Assembly: GCA_024220525.1 (NCBI GenBank)
Contig: JAMYWO010000138.1
Location: 1-53,257 of the forward strand
DNA from: Cochliopodium minus
Lineage: Eukaryota > Discosea > Himatismenida > Cochliopodiidae
Length of the DNA: 53,257 nucleotides
Direction of reading: 5' to 3'
Below the pieces are notes generated by a model that was given only the letters and a program-made list of their open reading frames with translations, had not been told where the DNA came from and searched no databases. Positions 35,101-47,216 of this stretch are shown here, piece after piece (position 1 is the stretch's first letter; every line of letters starts with the position of its first letter). A program made the translations under genes and the position numbers.

Positions 35101-37824
35101 TCGACGAGAGTGTCTTTGCTGATTTCCATTTTGATTTGTTTTATTTCCACGTAATCTTCTTCGCTTCCCAAAGACAATCTCTTCTTCTTCCTTTCTCCTC
35201 CCCCCATGCTGCTCCTGCTATTGGTGCTGCTGACGTGGTTGGAGCTGCTCGTGATTCTCTCTCTCTCGGTGTAGGTGTTTCTGTCGGTGAAAGTATCTTT
35301 TTCAGAGTATCTTTCTCTGTCTGTTTGGTTGTGTCTCTCTCTCAAACTGTTTTTGTTGTGGGAATTAGAAGAGATCTCGTTATGTACATTATTTACATGG
35401 TTCTCATAGTACATGTTATTATTTACATTGTTGTTACTACTACTACTACTGCTGCTGCTATTCCCATAACTGCTCCCACTGCTAAACCTCTTGCTCTTAC
35501 TACTAACATTGCTATGAGTGTTTGTTTGGAGATTGGGAAGATGATTCCCATTCCCACTGCTTCTCATGTGAATCTTAGAAGAAATGTTTCCCTTCCCGCC
35601 TTTCCCTCCAAAGTCCTCTTCTCCCTCCCCTCCTTGACCAGGGTTAGAAAGGGAGGTGGTGTTTCTTTTTTGGGAGAAAGAATGTATGTTGGAGAAAAAC
35701 TTGAAGAGGGAAGACTTTTCTCTGCTTCCCAAAATGATCACTTTCATTCGGTGAGAATGTACTGGGTTTCTGCTCTTCTCTTTCAAGTACTTTACTAAAC
35801 CCTCTCCGTCTTCTATGATTTCTTTTCCCATCTTTGTGTAATTCCCTATCCCATTCTTCCTGTCTTCCTCATCTATATACAATATCCTTTCCAATTTTGG
35901 TAGTAACCCTATTTATCCAAAAAAAAATAAAAACATCCAATTAATCTTTTATTTAATTCTTTCTTTTTTACATTAAATTTTATTTTTATTAATCTTCGTT
36001 ATTTAAATATTTATTTTAAACAATTTATTATTTTTTATATTTTTTGTTTTAATTTTAATTTATTTTTTAGAATATTTTTAATTTATTTATTTTAATGTTA
36101 TTTGTTTTTTGTAATTTAAATATTTTTTTAAATTAAGTGTATAAAATTTTTTGATCTCAGTTTTTTAATCGAGCATAATTAAAATTTTTTCTTTTGTAAA
36201 ATTTTTAGTTCTATCTCAAATTCAAAATTATTACACGAAATAAAAAAATATTATTTTTTTTTTTTTTTACCCATTCCAATAGGAATATCATCAATTTTGT
36301 TTTTGTAGAGACAAAGTTCTTTGAGAGAATGAAGAAGAAGAATGACATCAGGAAACTTGGAGAAAAGGTTGTTAGAAATATCCAAAAACTCCAAAGAAGT
36401 GAGAGATAACATCTCAGGAGGCAAGTAAACAAGTTGATTCCCATTCAAATCTAAATGCTCCAAATTTACTAACTGATTTATTTGTACGGGTATCTCCCTT
36501 ATTGAGTTTCTCGTCAATAAAAGAAATTTGAGGTTGACGAAGGTGAAGAGAGTCAGTGGTATGTCTCTCATCATTCTCATTGCCAAAGCTAATGAGTTTG
36601 CGTTGGAGTTTGTCTAAATTTTTGATACAAAGAATCGATTTCAATTTTAATTTGATTTGAAAAATTAAAATAAAAAATTATAAAAAATTAATAAAAATTA
36701 TAAAAAATTAATAAAAATTAATATTGGTCCAAAAAAACATAAAAATGAAATTTCTAATATTAGTTGAATTTCATTCAAAATATAATGTGTATGTTCTCTT
36801 TTTCATTCTCATAAAAAAAAAAAAAAAAAAGAGTTGAATACCTTTCTCAGAAGAAATTTCTTGTTTTGATCAAGAAGTGCAGGAAGAGGGATAGTGACGA
36901 TATCTTGGGCTATATAATTCTTCTTAATATCTTCAATGTACAGAAGAAGCTGTACATCCCAATCCAAGGGAACCTTGAATTTTAATTTGGAGGAATGAAA
37001 ATTCCATAGTTGCTTGCCATCACTCTGATCCAATTTGATTTCTGTCAAATTAAAATTGGTGGAAAGGCAATTCCCCATGTAGATGGTGCTCACAAAGGAC
37101 AATTCATTTCTTCTCATGTCCAAATTTGTTAATACAGTATTTATTCTGAGAGAATAAGAGATCAAGAGAACATCCTCATCTGTCAAACCTATATTATACA
37201 ATTTCAATTCTCTCAATGTTCTATTTTTCTCCAATACTTTCCATAAATCATTCCTTATTTCTTTATTTATCGCGCAATTCGTCAAATCAAGCAAAGTTAT
37301 TGTTTCAGTGATTTCCAAGATTTTTGGCAATTGCGTTTTAAATATCAATTCTCTATAATGAAGTGATGTTTGTTTTGCTTGTTTATGCATTGCTTGTTCT
37401 TCAACATCTTTTATACCCATTTCCATTATCATTTCTATAAATAAAAATATATAATTTTATCTTCAGGGAAAAGGAAAGATATTTTTGAAAATTATTGAAA
37501 TTATAACATTTCTTTCAATCATGAAATTGACATACCCTTTTTACTATTTGTGCTAAATGTTCTTGTTTTCCTTCTATCTTCTCCAATGTTAATTTCTGAT
37601 TTACGTGATTTAGTTGTAGAAATCTTATCCAATTCATTTGAAGTTGTTTTCTCTGGTTTAATCTGATTATATTTTTGAATAAGAGATTATTCAAGTAATA
37701 TATTTTTCAAATAAAAATCTAAATAAAAATATTCCTGAAATATTCGAATGATATTGGGTATTTTTACCCATAATGATTTTCTTTTTCCAGATTTTTCATC
37801 ATCATTATCTTTTGAATCTTTCAT
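28454..37824 (-). CDS. ROCO-family kinase (LRR-Roc-COR-kinase), truncated propeller
   Basis: Sixteen in-phase exons (minus): 37824-37768, 37662-37536, 37434-36842, 36613-36271, 35908-34802, 34415-34185, 33830-33733, 33521-33328, 32994-32825, 32674-32555, 32375-32166, 31930-31746, 31660-31415, 31310-31202, 31125-29002, 28890-28454; about 2116 residues. Order: leucine-rich repeats (~80-180 and 262-372), Roc (~420-735), COR (~740-1075), TKL-type kinase (~1085-1345), long Ser/Pro-rich linker, Glu/Lys coiled coil, and one WD40-like blade (FLWVGLENGRIYIW). The kinase looks active: GVGGYARVYKG, VAIK, HRDLKSPN, ADFG, WSAPE. The Roc P-loop is LGSREKSSL without GK[ST], switch II is WDLISNP, and no NKxD-like motif is seen, so GTP binding is doubtful. 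A Ser/Asn/Gly-rich insert splits Roc. ROCO kinases act in cytoskeletal and chemotactic signalling in amoebae. Confidence 0.92.
33900..34180 (-). repeat. Simple repeat in ROCO intron 6
   Basis: Intron 33831-34184 is largely AAAAAAT units on plus (ATTTTTT on the sense strand), the longest regular array inside this gene. It produces a spurious Phe/Tyr/Leu open frame. Confidence 0.8.
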
Positions 37825-38266
37825 TTAAAGGTGAAAGGAAAAAATAAAAATCACCTTTAATTTTTTTTATATATATTTATAAAATGATATTGAATATCCA
37901 TTTTCATTTGCAATTTCTGTTGATTTTTGGATAGTTTTCTTTCTCCAAATTTTTAATTTATGTGTTGAATTTATTCACGAATAAAATTATTAATATAAAA
38001 ATATAAAAAAAAAATTCTAAAGAAAAAACAAACAACAACCTTCAACAAAACCGTTTCTTTGTTAAATTTGTTGTAATCAAACTTAAATTTTTTGAGTTTA
38101 AATCAATATTTGACCCTAATTCTATAAAGGAATAATATATTGGAATATATTTGAATATATTTGAATAATAATAAAGGATATCAATATTTGTAAGATATAA
38201 CAAATATGTCTCCAGTTTTTTTATTTTTAACAAATATAAAAAAAATTAGAAAGGAGATACAAATTA
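37825..38266. promoter_or_regulatory. Divergent intergenic region between ROCO kinase and Ras
   Basis: About 440 bp of very AT-rich DNA between two divergent starts, with TATATATATTTATAA near 37869-37883 and repeats of TTGAATATAT near 38150. Both promoters should lie here; the arrangement would allow coupled expression of the two signalling genes, which is inference only. Confidence 0.45.
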
Positions 38267-38952
38267 ATGACGACTATCTCTCTTATATTGGTAGGATCTG
38301 CAGCTGTTGGAAAATCATCAATAACAATTAGAGTAAAAAAAATATATATTAATATTTCAAAATTTTTAAAAAAAAGTATTTCAAATGAATAGTTTGTTGT
38401 GGGAGAATTTGTTGAAAATTATGATCCAGTATGAAAATTTTTTTATAAAGAACTCAAAAATTATTTTTTCATTATTGAATTTGAAAGACAATACAAGATT
38501 TCTATCAAAAACAAATAGAAGTGGATGGAAAAGAGTATGTATTAGATATAACAGATACAGCGGGACAAGAAATGTATGATGAAAGTATGAAAACGTCCTA
38601 TCTGAAAGATGGGAATGGGTATGTTATAGTTTATTCAATAACAGATAAGTCTTCATTCGAACAAGTGAAAGAGATATATAAAAATTTAAAGAATATTCAA
38701 AAAACCTTTCAAGAACGAGATGATTTCCCGTGTGTAGTCTTGGGAAATAAATGCGATCTTGCCCAAGAAAGGGAAGTTAATGAGGAAGATGGAATAGATC
38801 TCGCCAATACTATGAAAACCAAATTATTTGAAACTTCTGCAAAAAATGACATCAACATTTCTCAAGCTTTCATTCATTTGGTCAAAATCGTTAAAAATGA
38901 TCCTAAATTTGCAAATAAAAAAAAAGAAAAGGGGATCTGTAAATTACTTTGA
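38267..38952 (+). CDS. Ras GTPase with Ala12/Ala13
   Basis: Exons 38267-38332, 38393-38428, 38488-38952; 188 residues, keeping exact Ras numbering through residue 64. P-loop is VGSAAVGKSS (residues 9-18), so positions 12 and 13 are both Ala. The effector loop YDPTIQDFY (32-40) is Ras/Rap-like, switch II DTAGQEMY keeps Gln61, GNKCDL is G4, ETSAKN is G5, and the C-terminus is a basic stretch then CKLL, a CaaX box favouring geranylgeranylation. Ala at 12 is known to impair GAP-stimulated hydrolysis in Ras, so this protein may cycle slowly. Divergently placed next to the ROCO kinase. Confidence 0.93.
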
Positions 38953-39198
38953 TAAAAATCCCTTTTTCCAAACAAAAAAATAAAAATATTTTTATATACA
39001 TCCTTCATCCTTTCTTTTTTTTTTGGGGAATATACCCTCTATATTTCAAAAGATATTTGTTTTTTGTAAGATTGAGTTCAACGAAAGATATTTGTTCATC
39101 TGAAGATAAATATGATTTTCAACAAGATAATAAAGAAAAATTGATGAAATAAGAAGTTTATTTTTTAATCAAAAAAAGAGATTCACCAAGCTTTTTCT
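38953..39198. other. Noncoding region downstream of Ras
   Basis: AT-rich sequence with a 67-codon open frame that overlaps the Ras stop and has no protein-like features. Likely Ras 3' UTR and spacer. Confidence 0.5.
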
Positions 39199-39272
39199 TT
39201 AACAATGAAAGATTGTTCTTCGGTTAATCAACATTACAACTACAAATTCATTAGCCAAAGCAGGAAGAAAAT
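39199..39272 (-). pseudogene. Relic duplicate of the last exon of the ceramidase-like gene
   Basis: Matches 39568-39653 and its flanks. After an AG it reads FLPALANEFVVVMLINRR, nearly the same as LLSALAIEFVVVMLINRR in the real exon, then diverges and stops. The similarity extends about 50 bp past the stop on the 3' side (39145-39285 against 39524-39660). The real exon is nearer to exon 4, so this copy is probably unused, or could serve as an alternative terminal exon. Confidence 0.75.
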
Positions 39273-39567
39273 CTATTTTGAGTTGGGATTAGAGACTTTG
39301 GTCACTTCTCAATCAATTGCAATAATTGTATAGATGAAAACTACCCCTCATTTTTATTGAGTGAACTCGAGACAAAAATTCTCCAATTACTACTTGTTTT
39401 AGTGGAGATAAAAGATTAAATAAAAATAGATTTGGGAAAGGATTAATGATAAATATTATTTCATTTCCTAATTTTGTTAAAATCATAGTGAAGATGGAAA
39501 TTAAATTAAAGAAAAAATGATGAAAATAAATAAGTTTAATTTTTCATCAAAAAAAGAGAAAATTTTC

Positions 39568-40759
39568 TTATAATGAAAGCTTGTTCTTCTTATATAATCT
39601 TCTGTTAATCAACATTACAACTACAAATTCAATAGCCAAAGCAGAAAGTAAATCTATTTAAAGAAGGAGAAAATTAAAATTGAAATTTAAATAATTTGGA
39701 AATTTTAAATTTTGGAAAAAAAAGGTAATTACGTTTGATGGTATGACCAGAAACAAATTCATCAGTTAATCTATAAATCTTCTTATCCAAAAGTTCTGTG
39801 ACCTTGGCAAAAATGTAGAAAACCAAACAATAATAATAATATTCGCTGTGAGAATATCTGGAATGAAACAAAGAGAGGATGAGAGGAGCAGCAAGCATGG
39901 TTCCAAATTGTACACATGCATATACTCTTAAATCTCCTTGATGAATGTTTTCTGAATGAATCCAATGTAAAACAGATGAGAGTCCAATTAAAAGGAGAGG
40001 AAGCAAAGAATACTTTCCCGCTTTTTTATTTATCTTATCTGTGATCAATATCGAGAATAAAGACATGAATCCCAAAGCCATGGGTAATCTATCCCAAAAT
40101 AATGTTTGATTATCTGGTGACCAATGATAATATCCACTTCCAATCGATACCAATCCTAATAGTTATTTCAATTAAAGTTAATAATTTGTTAACTATCAAA
40201 AATTTGTCAGCTATTTCTTTTAAATCGATCAATTATTTACCGATCGTTGTGAAAAATACCAAAAAATTTAATCTTTCAAAAGTATTTTCAATTGAATTTT
40301 TTGAAGCACTCAAAGTAACTATTATTCCATGTATTCCAACCTATCATGAATGATATTAAACATTAAATTGAATGATTTATAAAAGAGATTTTTTTTTTTT
40401 TACCAACAAAAATCCTGTATTAGAAAGGACATCACAACTATTTGGAATCTGTCATAAGAAATGAATATGTTTTATTTTTGATAGGATTTTCAAAAAAATG
40501 TTACCCATGGAATTATATTTCTGAAATCCGCAAAATTATGATAAGCATCATCTTGTGGGATCTTATCTCTTGTCGACATTATTATACAAAAGATTATCAT
40601 CACTGATATAACTAAAAGAATCCTTAATTTGAAGGAATTTGGAGACAATTTTTTTCGATATTCTGTATCCAATAAACTATATTGAACATGAACGTTATTT
40701 CCATCCTTATTTTCAAATACTTTATCCACTTGATTTTTTGATCCTCTAAATGTAGTCAT
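39568..40759 (-). CDS. Ceramidase-like (CREST superfamily) multipass membrane protein
   Basis: Five exons (minus): 40759-40505, 40448-40404, 40340-40241, 40155-39733, 39653-39568; 302 residues. Several hydrophobic helices: one near residues 42-60, others through exons 3-5. Hallmarks of the alkaline ceramidase/CREST group are SGYYHWSPDN followed by WDRLPMALGFM, a later SVLHWIHSE, and SGHTIKH split by the last intron; these supply the Ser, Asp and His residues of the predicted metal site. Members hydrolyse ceramides in ER or Golgi membranes. The N-terminal ~40 residues are hydrophilic and poorly conserved in type. A relic of exon 5 lies 300 bp downstream. Confidence 0.82.
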
Positions 40760-41133
40760 TTTGATTTGAATTTACCTTTAGTCAATTTTTTTTTTAATTT
40801 TACTTTCATTGAAAAAACGAAAAAAACATAAGCCAAATTCTGAATTAAATGGGTTTGGAGTCACACTGACTTATCTGCAAGGATTTCAGGTGATATTATA
40901 AAAATTTATACATTGAAAATGAATAATTATAGTTGATAAAATTTTGAATTAATTGAATTGATTTTCATTGATATCAACTTTTTTTTCAATCGGAATTTAT
41001 GAGTAAAAAATTTCAAATTTTTTTTTTTTTTAATCAAGCTCACATTTAACCAAATTAAAAAAAAAAAAAAAAAGATTGATCTGTGTGATTTTCTTTTTAT
41101 AATTCATTAATTAATACAGAAGACCTTGCATTA
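40760..41133. promoter_or_regulatory. Divergent intergenic region
   Basis: About 370 bp between the ceramidase-like start (minus) and the next gene's start (plus). It contains long T and A runs near 41018 and 41056. No specific motif called. Confidence 0.45.
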
Positions 41134-44100
41134 ATGTCCACAAAGAAATTATCATTCTCACCATGTAAAGTATTGATTGAGAATATAAGAAAAGAATTGA
41201 CAAATATAAAAGATAAATTATTTATCAAGTATGAATTCATCTCCTCTCAAATATTAATGGATCTTTATTCTGATTTGGATAAATCAACAAAGTATTTGGT
41301 CAATCCATATAAGAATGTAGAAATAGAAAATATATTATATCCAAAATTGTCATCAATTTCAAATTCAATACAACAATTCATCCAAATCATACCCAAAGAG
41401 AATCAAACAGTGGAGAATATAGAAGAGAAAAAGATAAATAACCTATATATTTCATTAATGTATTCTGTATCTGAATTTGAAAAAGCATTGCGTTCTGCAA
41501 AGAAAATAATCAACAAAAAATCTGGAAGAAAACAAACAATACTCAATTTTCTTTCTCCAAGAGACTCCAGACCCAAAATAAATAACAAGAATGAAACAAT
41601 GAGAGATTTTAGGAAAAAGGAGGCAGATATCCAAACAGACAAGACAGAATCATCTCCTGAAATATGGTCATTGTTGAAAGAAAACGATATATATCACGAA
41701 GAAGAAAAACAAAATGATGGAGAGAATAAAGATCAAGAGAAAAAGAATAAAGTGAAAGAATTGGAAAACATGTTGAAGAAAGATATCAAGAAATTGAATG
41801 AATTGGATCAGATGGGTGAAGAAATTGTGGTTCAAATTTCTGCACCAAAGAATTCGAATTCACATTATGATCCAACCAATGAATTGAAGAAATATCTGAA
41901 ATGGGATAACAATTTGAGTCCCACTGAAATTTCCAACATAATCATTCAATTTTTCAAGGATTTAGATACTGTTCAATTACCAAAACAAGGTACCAATACA
42001 AAAGTTTCAACAAAGGTATTTCCTCTTTCTTTATTTAAAGATTATGAGCTAAAATGATCGATAATGGATCAAAATTATATTGAACAATCAATGAATGTTG
42101 AAATCCAATTAATTATATTGAGACAGTATCTAAATATTCAAATTCAAATGCTTTTTATATTGATTATAATTTTAGGGAATCAAAAAATCATCAGAATCCA
42201 TCAAAAATTACCTTGATAATGTGAAAATCTTATCGAGTCAAAATAGCTGGTCACAAATATTTCATTGCAGAATGTTGTTATGTGGAGATATATTGAAAAA
42301 GACAGATTTGGAACACTATTACAATCTGATGGAATTTCAATTGCAGAATACCCTCAACATGATAGAAGATAGAAAGCAGATAGGAAAGCTATTGGGACAT
42401 CTAAACACTCACAGAATAGATGCAGATTGTGCATTGGTTGGATTGCATTTAAATCCAGCACTCGCATACAACTACATCTTCCCATCCAACGAAGAATTGG
42501 AGAAGGAGATGCTTGAAAAGAAATCTTCCATTTCAAGAGCTTTTGATTCCAAAGAAAATCAACTCACTGCAAAGAGATTGAGACAAACCATCATCAGTTG
42601 GAGCGAGATGGAAGATGAATCGCAGATCATCAAGTCATTGAAATCGTTTGCTTTATTTTTGAAGAGAAATGATATGGATAATGTGAAGAAGGGCGATCTT
42701 TTGGTGACATGCATACGTATAGACAACAAAGAACACATCATCTTCTCCAGATTCATCAGATACATCGATGAAACTACCGTTTCTGTTTACACAGATTTGG
42801 TGGAGAAGAACATTTTCAACATCCCTTCTTCCCTTGTCTTCCCTTTATCTGATTCGATGAAAGAAAGGATCGGATCAGTGGATGGAATGAGAATGCTCGT
42901 TACTGATACCTATTCCTTCTATCAACACATGTCCCTATACTTCATAGAGAAAGTGAAAAACTACATCAACGAATCTAAAGTGTCCTACTGCCTATTGGAA
43001 TCCATCCTTTCTCTCCTCCCTACCTTCGATTTCTCTCCACCAACCTATCATCTTTACGATCTCTCTTCCAAATCCTCCTCTTACTCTTCCAACATCACCT
43101 CCTCTTCCAACGTCACCTCCACCTCTCAATTTATATCCACCAACAACAATCCTCCCCTAGTTAACCCCACCTCTTCTAACTCAACACAAATGAGAAACAG
43201 ATCAACCACCTTATCCACCAAGTTTTCTTTATTTTCCAACCCCACTCCCTCCACCCCCTCCTCCACTCCTTCTTCGAATCCCCCTCCTCCTTTTTCTTCC
43301 AACTCCACCACTCCCTCTTATTCTTCTGGTTCTCAAACCAATCGTCCTTCCTCTGGTGGAAAAGAAGTGGGTGGTTCAAATACAAATTCCACCAACAATA
43401 ACATTAATAATAATAATATTAATATTAATAATAACATTAAAGTTGTGAAAACATCTATTCCTTCTCTTCCTTCTAATGTAAATATAAATAGTAATGTAAA
43501 TAATAATAATTCTAACAATAATAATAATACTAACAACAACAATAATCCTAACAATGAAACAAATAACGAGAAAGAAACAGAGAAGGAGATGAATAACACT
43601 ACTCCGAAACAGCCAAGATTCAACAAACCTCTCCCCATCCGCCCTCCTTCCAACACCAACAGCCCCAGCGTCAGCCCCGTCCCCATCAACAACCCCAACA
43701 ACCCCGTCCCTAACAGAAACTTCACCGTAAACTTGGAAAACAAAAAAGTGGAGAAAGTGGGAAGTTCCGTGAGTGTCCTGTCCTCTTCCCTCCCCAAAAA
43801 ATTGTCCATCCCCAACATCCAATTAAAACCTCTCTCTCCCGAAAATACTAATAATAATTTTAATAATAATAATAACAATAACAATAATTTTAATAACACC
43901 AACAGCCTTACTAACCTCACTAACCTGAATAATGCAAACAATAACATCAATAACAGCTCTTCCCTTCAAAAACTCAAAAATTCTCTCAACAACATCCTTG
44001 TTAGTGATGAAACCTCTATTTCTTCTGACAGTAACAAGACTAATATGAATGAAAGCAAAAAAATTTCAAGTGAGAACCTTCCCTTTAAAAAAGATTCAGA

Positions 44101-46138
44101 TGAAAACAATAAAAAAGAAAAGAAAAAAGGAATTTTTCACTTGGATTTAGAAAACAGTGATTTAATAAGCAATAAAAATATAGATTTAAATCATAATAGT
44201 AATAACTTAAATAATAACAACTTGAATAATAATTTAAACACGGGTGGGGAGGGATCGGAGGGAATCCTTTCTCCTCCTTCTTCTTCTTATGGAGGTGGTC
44301 CTTCCAACAACGATTATTCTCAGTATGTTTCTTCTCTCAAGCTCTGTTTCACTCTTCAAGATTTACAAGACATAAGAAAATTACAAGGTAAACTAATTTT
44401 TTCTTTTTTAAAGTTTTTACTTTATTATTTTTTGTTTTTGATTTTTTTTTGATTTTTTTTTGATTTTTTTTAATTAAAAATTCATGTTTTGATTTTTTTT
44501 TTTTTGATTTAATTTAGAAAGGGTGAATTATCTTTTGAAAAATCCATCCACAGTATTTTACGAGGACATTTTGAACGAAACTAAAGAAAAGACAATGGGT
44601 TATTTATCAAAACTTGACACCTCCCAACTATTTGCCCCTTTCAGAGCCCAAACGATCAGAGATCTAAACAGGTTCAATTATTCAATTATTTTTTTTATTT
44701 TTTTATTTTTTTATTTATTTTATGTTTTAATTTTTATTTTTTGTTTTAATTTTTATTTTTATTCTTTTTTCTTTATTCTTTTTACTTTATTTTTATTTTT
44801 TATTTTTTATTTTTTTATTTTTTTATTTTTTATTTTTTTTCATTTTATTTATTTCATATTCACATTTTTTTTTTGAATTTTTTATTTTTTTATTTTTTTT
44901 ATTTTTTTTCAGGTTTCCCGACAAAAGTGTGAGCAGCTGTTCTCTCATTCTCCAAACCATCTCCAATATCCTCCAACACCAACTTTCTCTTTTACAAGAA
45001 AAATGTGAAAGAATAAAGAGTGGGTCTGTTTCCTTCTTATTTTATTTTATTTATTTTTATTTATTTTTATTTTATTTATTTTATTTTTATTTTAAAACTT
45101 TATTTTTTTATCATTTTATTTTATTATTCTTTTAATCAATTTTTATTTTTATCATTTTTTTTAATTTTTTATTTTCATTATTTTTTAAACTTTTTTAAAA
45201 TTTTTTATTTTTTTACTTTTTTAAAATTTATTCAGAATTTTTATTTTTTAAAATTTTATTAATAATTTTTATTTTTTATTATATTATATTTTATTACATT
45301 TATTTTATTTATATTTTATTTTTAAATTTTAAATTTAGAATTGTAAAAAATGAATTAACACATTGGTGGCATTGTTTGATACACGATTCTGTCTCCTCCT
45401 TCTTACAAAAACTGGGATACGACGACAAAGCATCATCATACGACTACATCAAAACTCCTCCAAACAATTTAAACGGAGTGAAAAAGAACAAAGTAGTTTT
45501 GGACGAACTTTTAAAAGAATTTTCAACGAACAAAGAACGTTCTCGTATTTTTTCTCTCATTTCTTTCTTGAAATCTTCCATTTATCCCAAAATCAATGCT
45601 TTCATGCACGATGTTCGTCTTGTTTTGTGTTTTGATCTAAAAATTCCTACTTTTTCTTCTATGTCTGGTAATTTTTTGAATATTTTTTAATTTTTATTTT
45701 TAGGATGTATTTTTTATTTTATTTTAATAATATTTTTACTCCAAATTTTATTTCATTTCCATAATTTTTTTCCAATTTTTTTTTATAATTAATTTTTTTT
45801 AGAAATTGAACAGTTGTACCAAAAGCTTCAATACTTTCAGTCAAATCTTTCATCTTCAATGATAAAAGACTTGTCATACCTTTCAGAAATGAAACGTTTG
45901 GAAGAAAACCCTCAAGAAAAACAACTCCACATCGTTCCCGTAAGTGGATTGGTGGTGGGAAGTTTTGTAAGATCATTAAACGAAATGAACACTGTTCTTG
46001 AGATTTGGTAAAAACAAAATTTTATTTTTTAATTTTGATTTTATTTTTAATTCTAATTTTATTTGCATTTATTTTTTTTTTAAAAGGGGAGAAAATGGAT
46101 CCAGATCAAGAAAACAAACAAATGTAGAAGATAGTTAA
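41134..46138 (+). CDS. Large unrecognised helical protein with Asn/Ser/Pro-rich middle
   Basis: Exons joining in phase: 41134-42015, 42176-44387, 44518-44671, 44913-45023, 45339-45667, 45803-46007, 46087-46138; about 1315 residues. Residues 1-295 are mostly helical and charged. The next ~290 residues (from SQNSWSQIFHCRMLL to about 43050) form a globular block I cannot assign. About 585-1020 is low complexity: poly-Asn, Ser/Pro/Thr tracts and PLPIRPPS-like proline motifs that could bind SH3 domains (inference). The last ~290 residues, in small exons, are again helical (KNELTHWWHCLIHDSVSSFL). The 45023 donor is GG|GTCTGT, needed to keep frame. A further exon at 46310-46507 may belong here, but its phase does not match a donor I can see. 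Function not proposed. Confidence 0.75.
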
Positions 46139-46309
46139 TCGAAAAAAAAAATTCGAAAAAAAAATGATTTATGAAATTATAATATTAAAAAAAATATTAA
46201 AAAAATATAAAAAAAATTTTTTCTATTTTCCTAACTATTTTTAAATTTAATCGAAAAAAATTTTTTAATTTTTTTACTTTTTGTTATTTCATTTTTATTT
46301 TTATTTAGA

Positions 46310-46507
46310 CAAAAAAGATTGAAAGAAACCCAAAATATTTTTTTTCCTATTTTCATAATTGACATTAGAAAGGAGGTTGGAATAGATGATTGCTTGTTTT
46401 GGTTGCCCCAACAAGAAATGGATTTTGGAGAGGTTTTTGTAGTTTTCTTTCATCAAATTATTTTCTCCTCCCAACCATATTCCGTCCCACCATTTACAGA
46501 AATTTAG
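46310..46507 (+). other. Possible unplaced 3' exon
   Basis: After an AG in ATTTAG there is a 60-codon open stretch containing KETQNIFFPIFIIDIRKEVG and DDCLFWLPQQEMDFGEVF, ending in TAG. It looks more protein-like than surrounding sequence but needs a phase-2 donor; the exon ending at 46138 offers only phase 0 (AAT|GTAGAA) or phase 1 (A|GTTAAT). Phase 0 would give a short alternative ending, SYFHN. A run of eight T near 46335 is a likely place for an indel. Confidence 0.4.
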
Positions 46508-46877
46508 AACTTTTAAACATAATTCATATCTAAAAAAATTTTTTTTTAATTAATTGAAATTTAGATTTGAATTTTAATTTATTTTGAAAATTAATTAAAT
46601 CATTTATAAAGGTATTTAACAAATATTTGTGTTGATGATTTTCAAATGAAATTTTGAAGATTTTTGTATTGATTTTTTTTTGAGTATAAAATAAAATAAT
46701 ACTTTATTTTTAAAATTAAATAATAAATAATACGTATATAAATTGAATTGTGGATAATTTAGATTATAAATGGATTATTGATAATGATAATTTTAAGTAT
46801 TTTTTATAATGAGGTATAAAATATTTGCGCCAAAATAATTGAAAGAGGAGAATATTATTATTTTTAGTTTTTTTTTT
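46508..46877. other. Noncoding AT-rich region
   Basis: About 370 bp without a convincing exon. It would hold the 3' ends of the flanking plus- and minus-strand genes. Confidence 0.5.
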
Positions 46878-47216
46878 TTACTTGTTATTTCTTTGCAAAT
46901 AGGAAGAGAAATTGGTGAGATTATGTGATATGATTGTTCTTCCATTACAATAAATACTTGAAAATTCGCAGGTGAGGAGATAAAATACACAAGAACCAAA
47001 AATAAAGGCCAAAAACTTTTCAATCACTATCAATGATTTCAAAAATATTTTCTTACTGTTTATTTTGTTGTTATTTTCAATTATTTCAATATTTTCATTG
47101 TTTTCGTTGTTATTTTCAATAGATTTCGATTGTTTCAAGATATTTACAATTATTTTCAAAATTCTGTGTGAGATGATAGATAATAGTGCAAACCAAAACA
47201 AATTTTTTTTTCTCAT
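46878..47216 (-). CDS. Small hypothetical membrane protein
   Basis: A 112-residue open frame starting MRKKNLFWFALLSII, which resembles a signal peptide or anchor, then an Asn/Glu/Ile-rich stretch (about 37-55) and a second hydrophobic helix (about 68-84, FLAFIFGSCVFYLL) followed by two cysteines. It lies between two plus-strand genes and does not overlap their exons. Protein-like composition is the only support, and an overlapping frame is also open, so it may be chance. Confidence 0.35.
   Translation of the reverse strand: MRKKNLFWFALLSIISHRILKIIVNILKQSKSIENNNENNENIEIIENNNKINSKKIFLKSLIVIEKFLAFIFGSCVFYLLTCEFSSIYCNGRTIISHNLTNFSSYLQRNNK

Noticed and set aside
34830-35798. 322-codon plus-strand open frame opposite the Roc exon
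   Set aside because: It mirrors the low-complexity Roc insert; the minus frame contains the Roc-like pattern and joins flanking exons in phase.
43333-43950. Leu-rich minus-strand open frame
   Set aside because: Antisense of the poly-Asn region of the plus-strand gene; AAT/AAC repeats read in reverse give Ile/Leu/Val runs.
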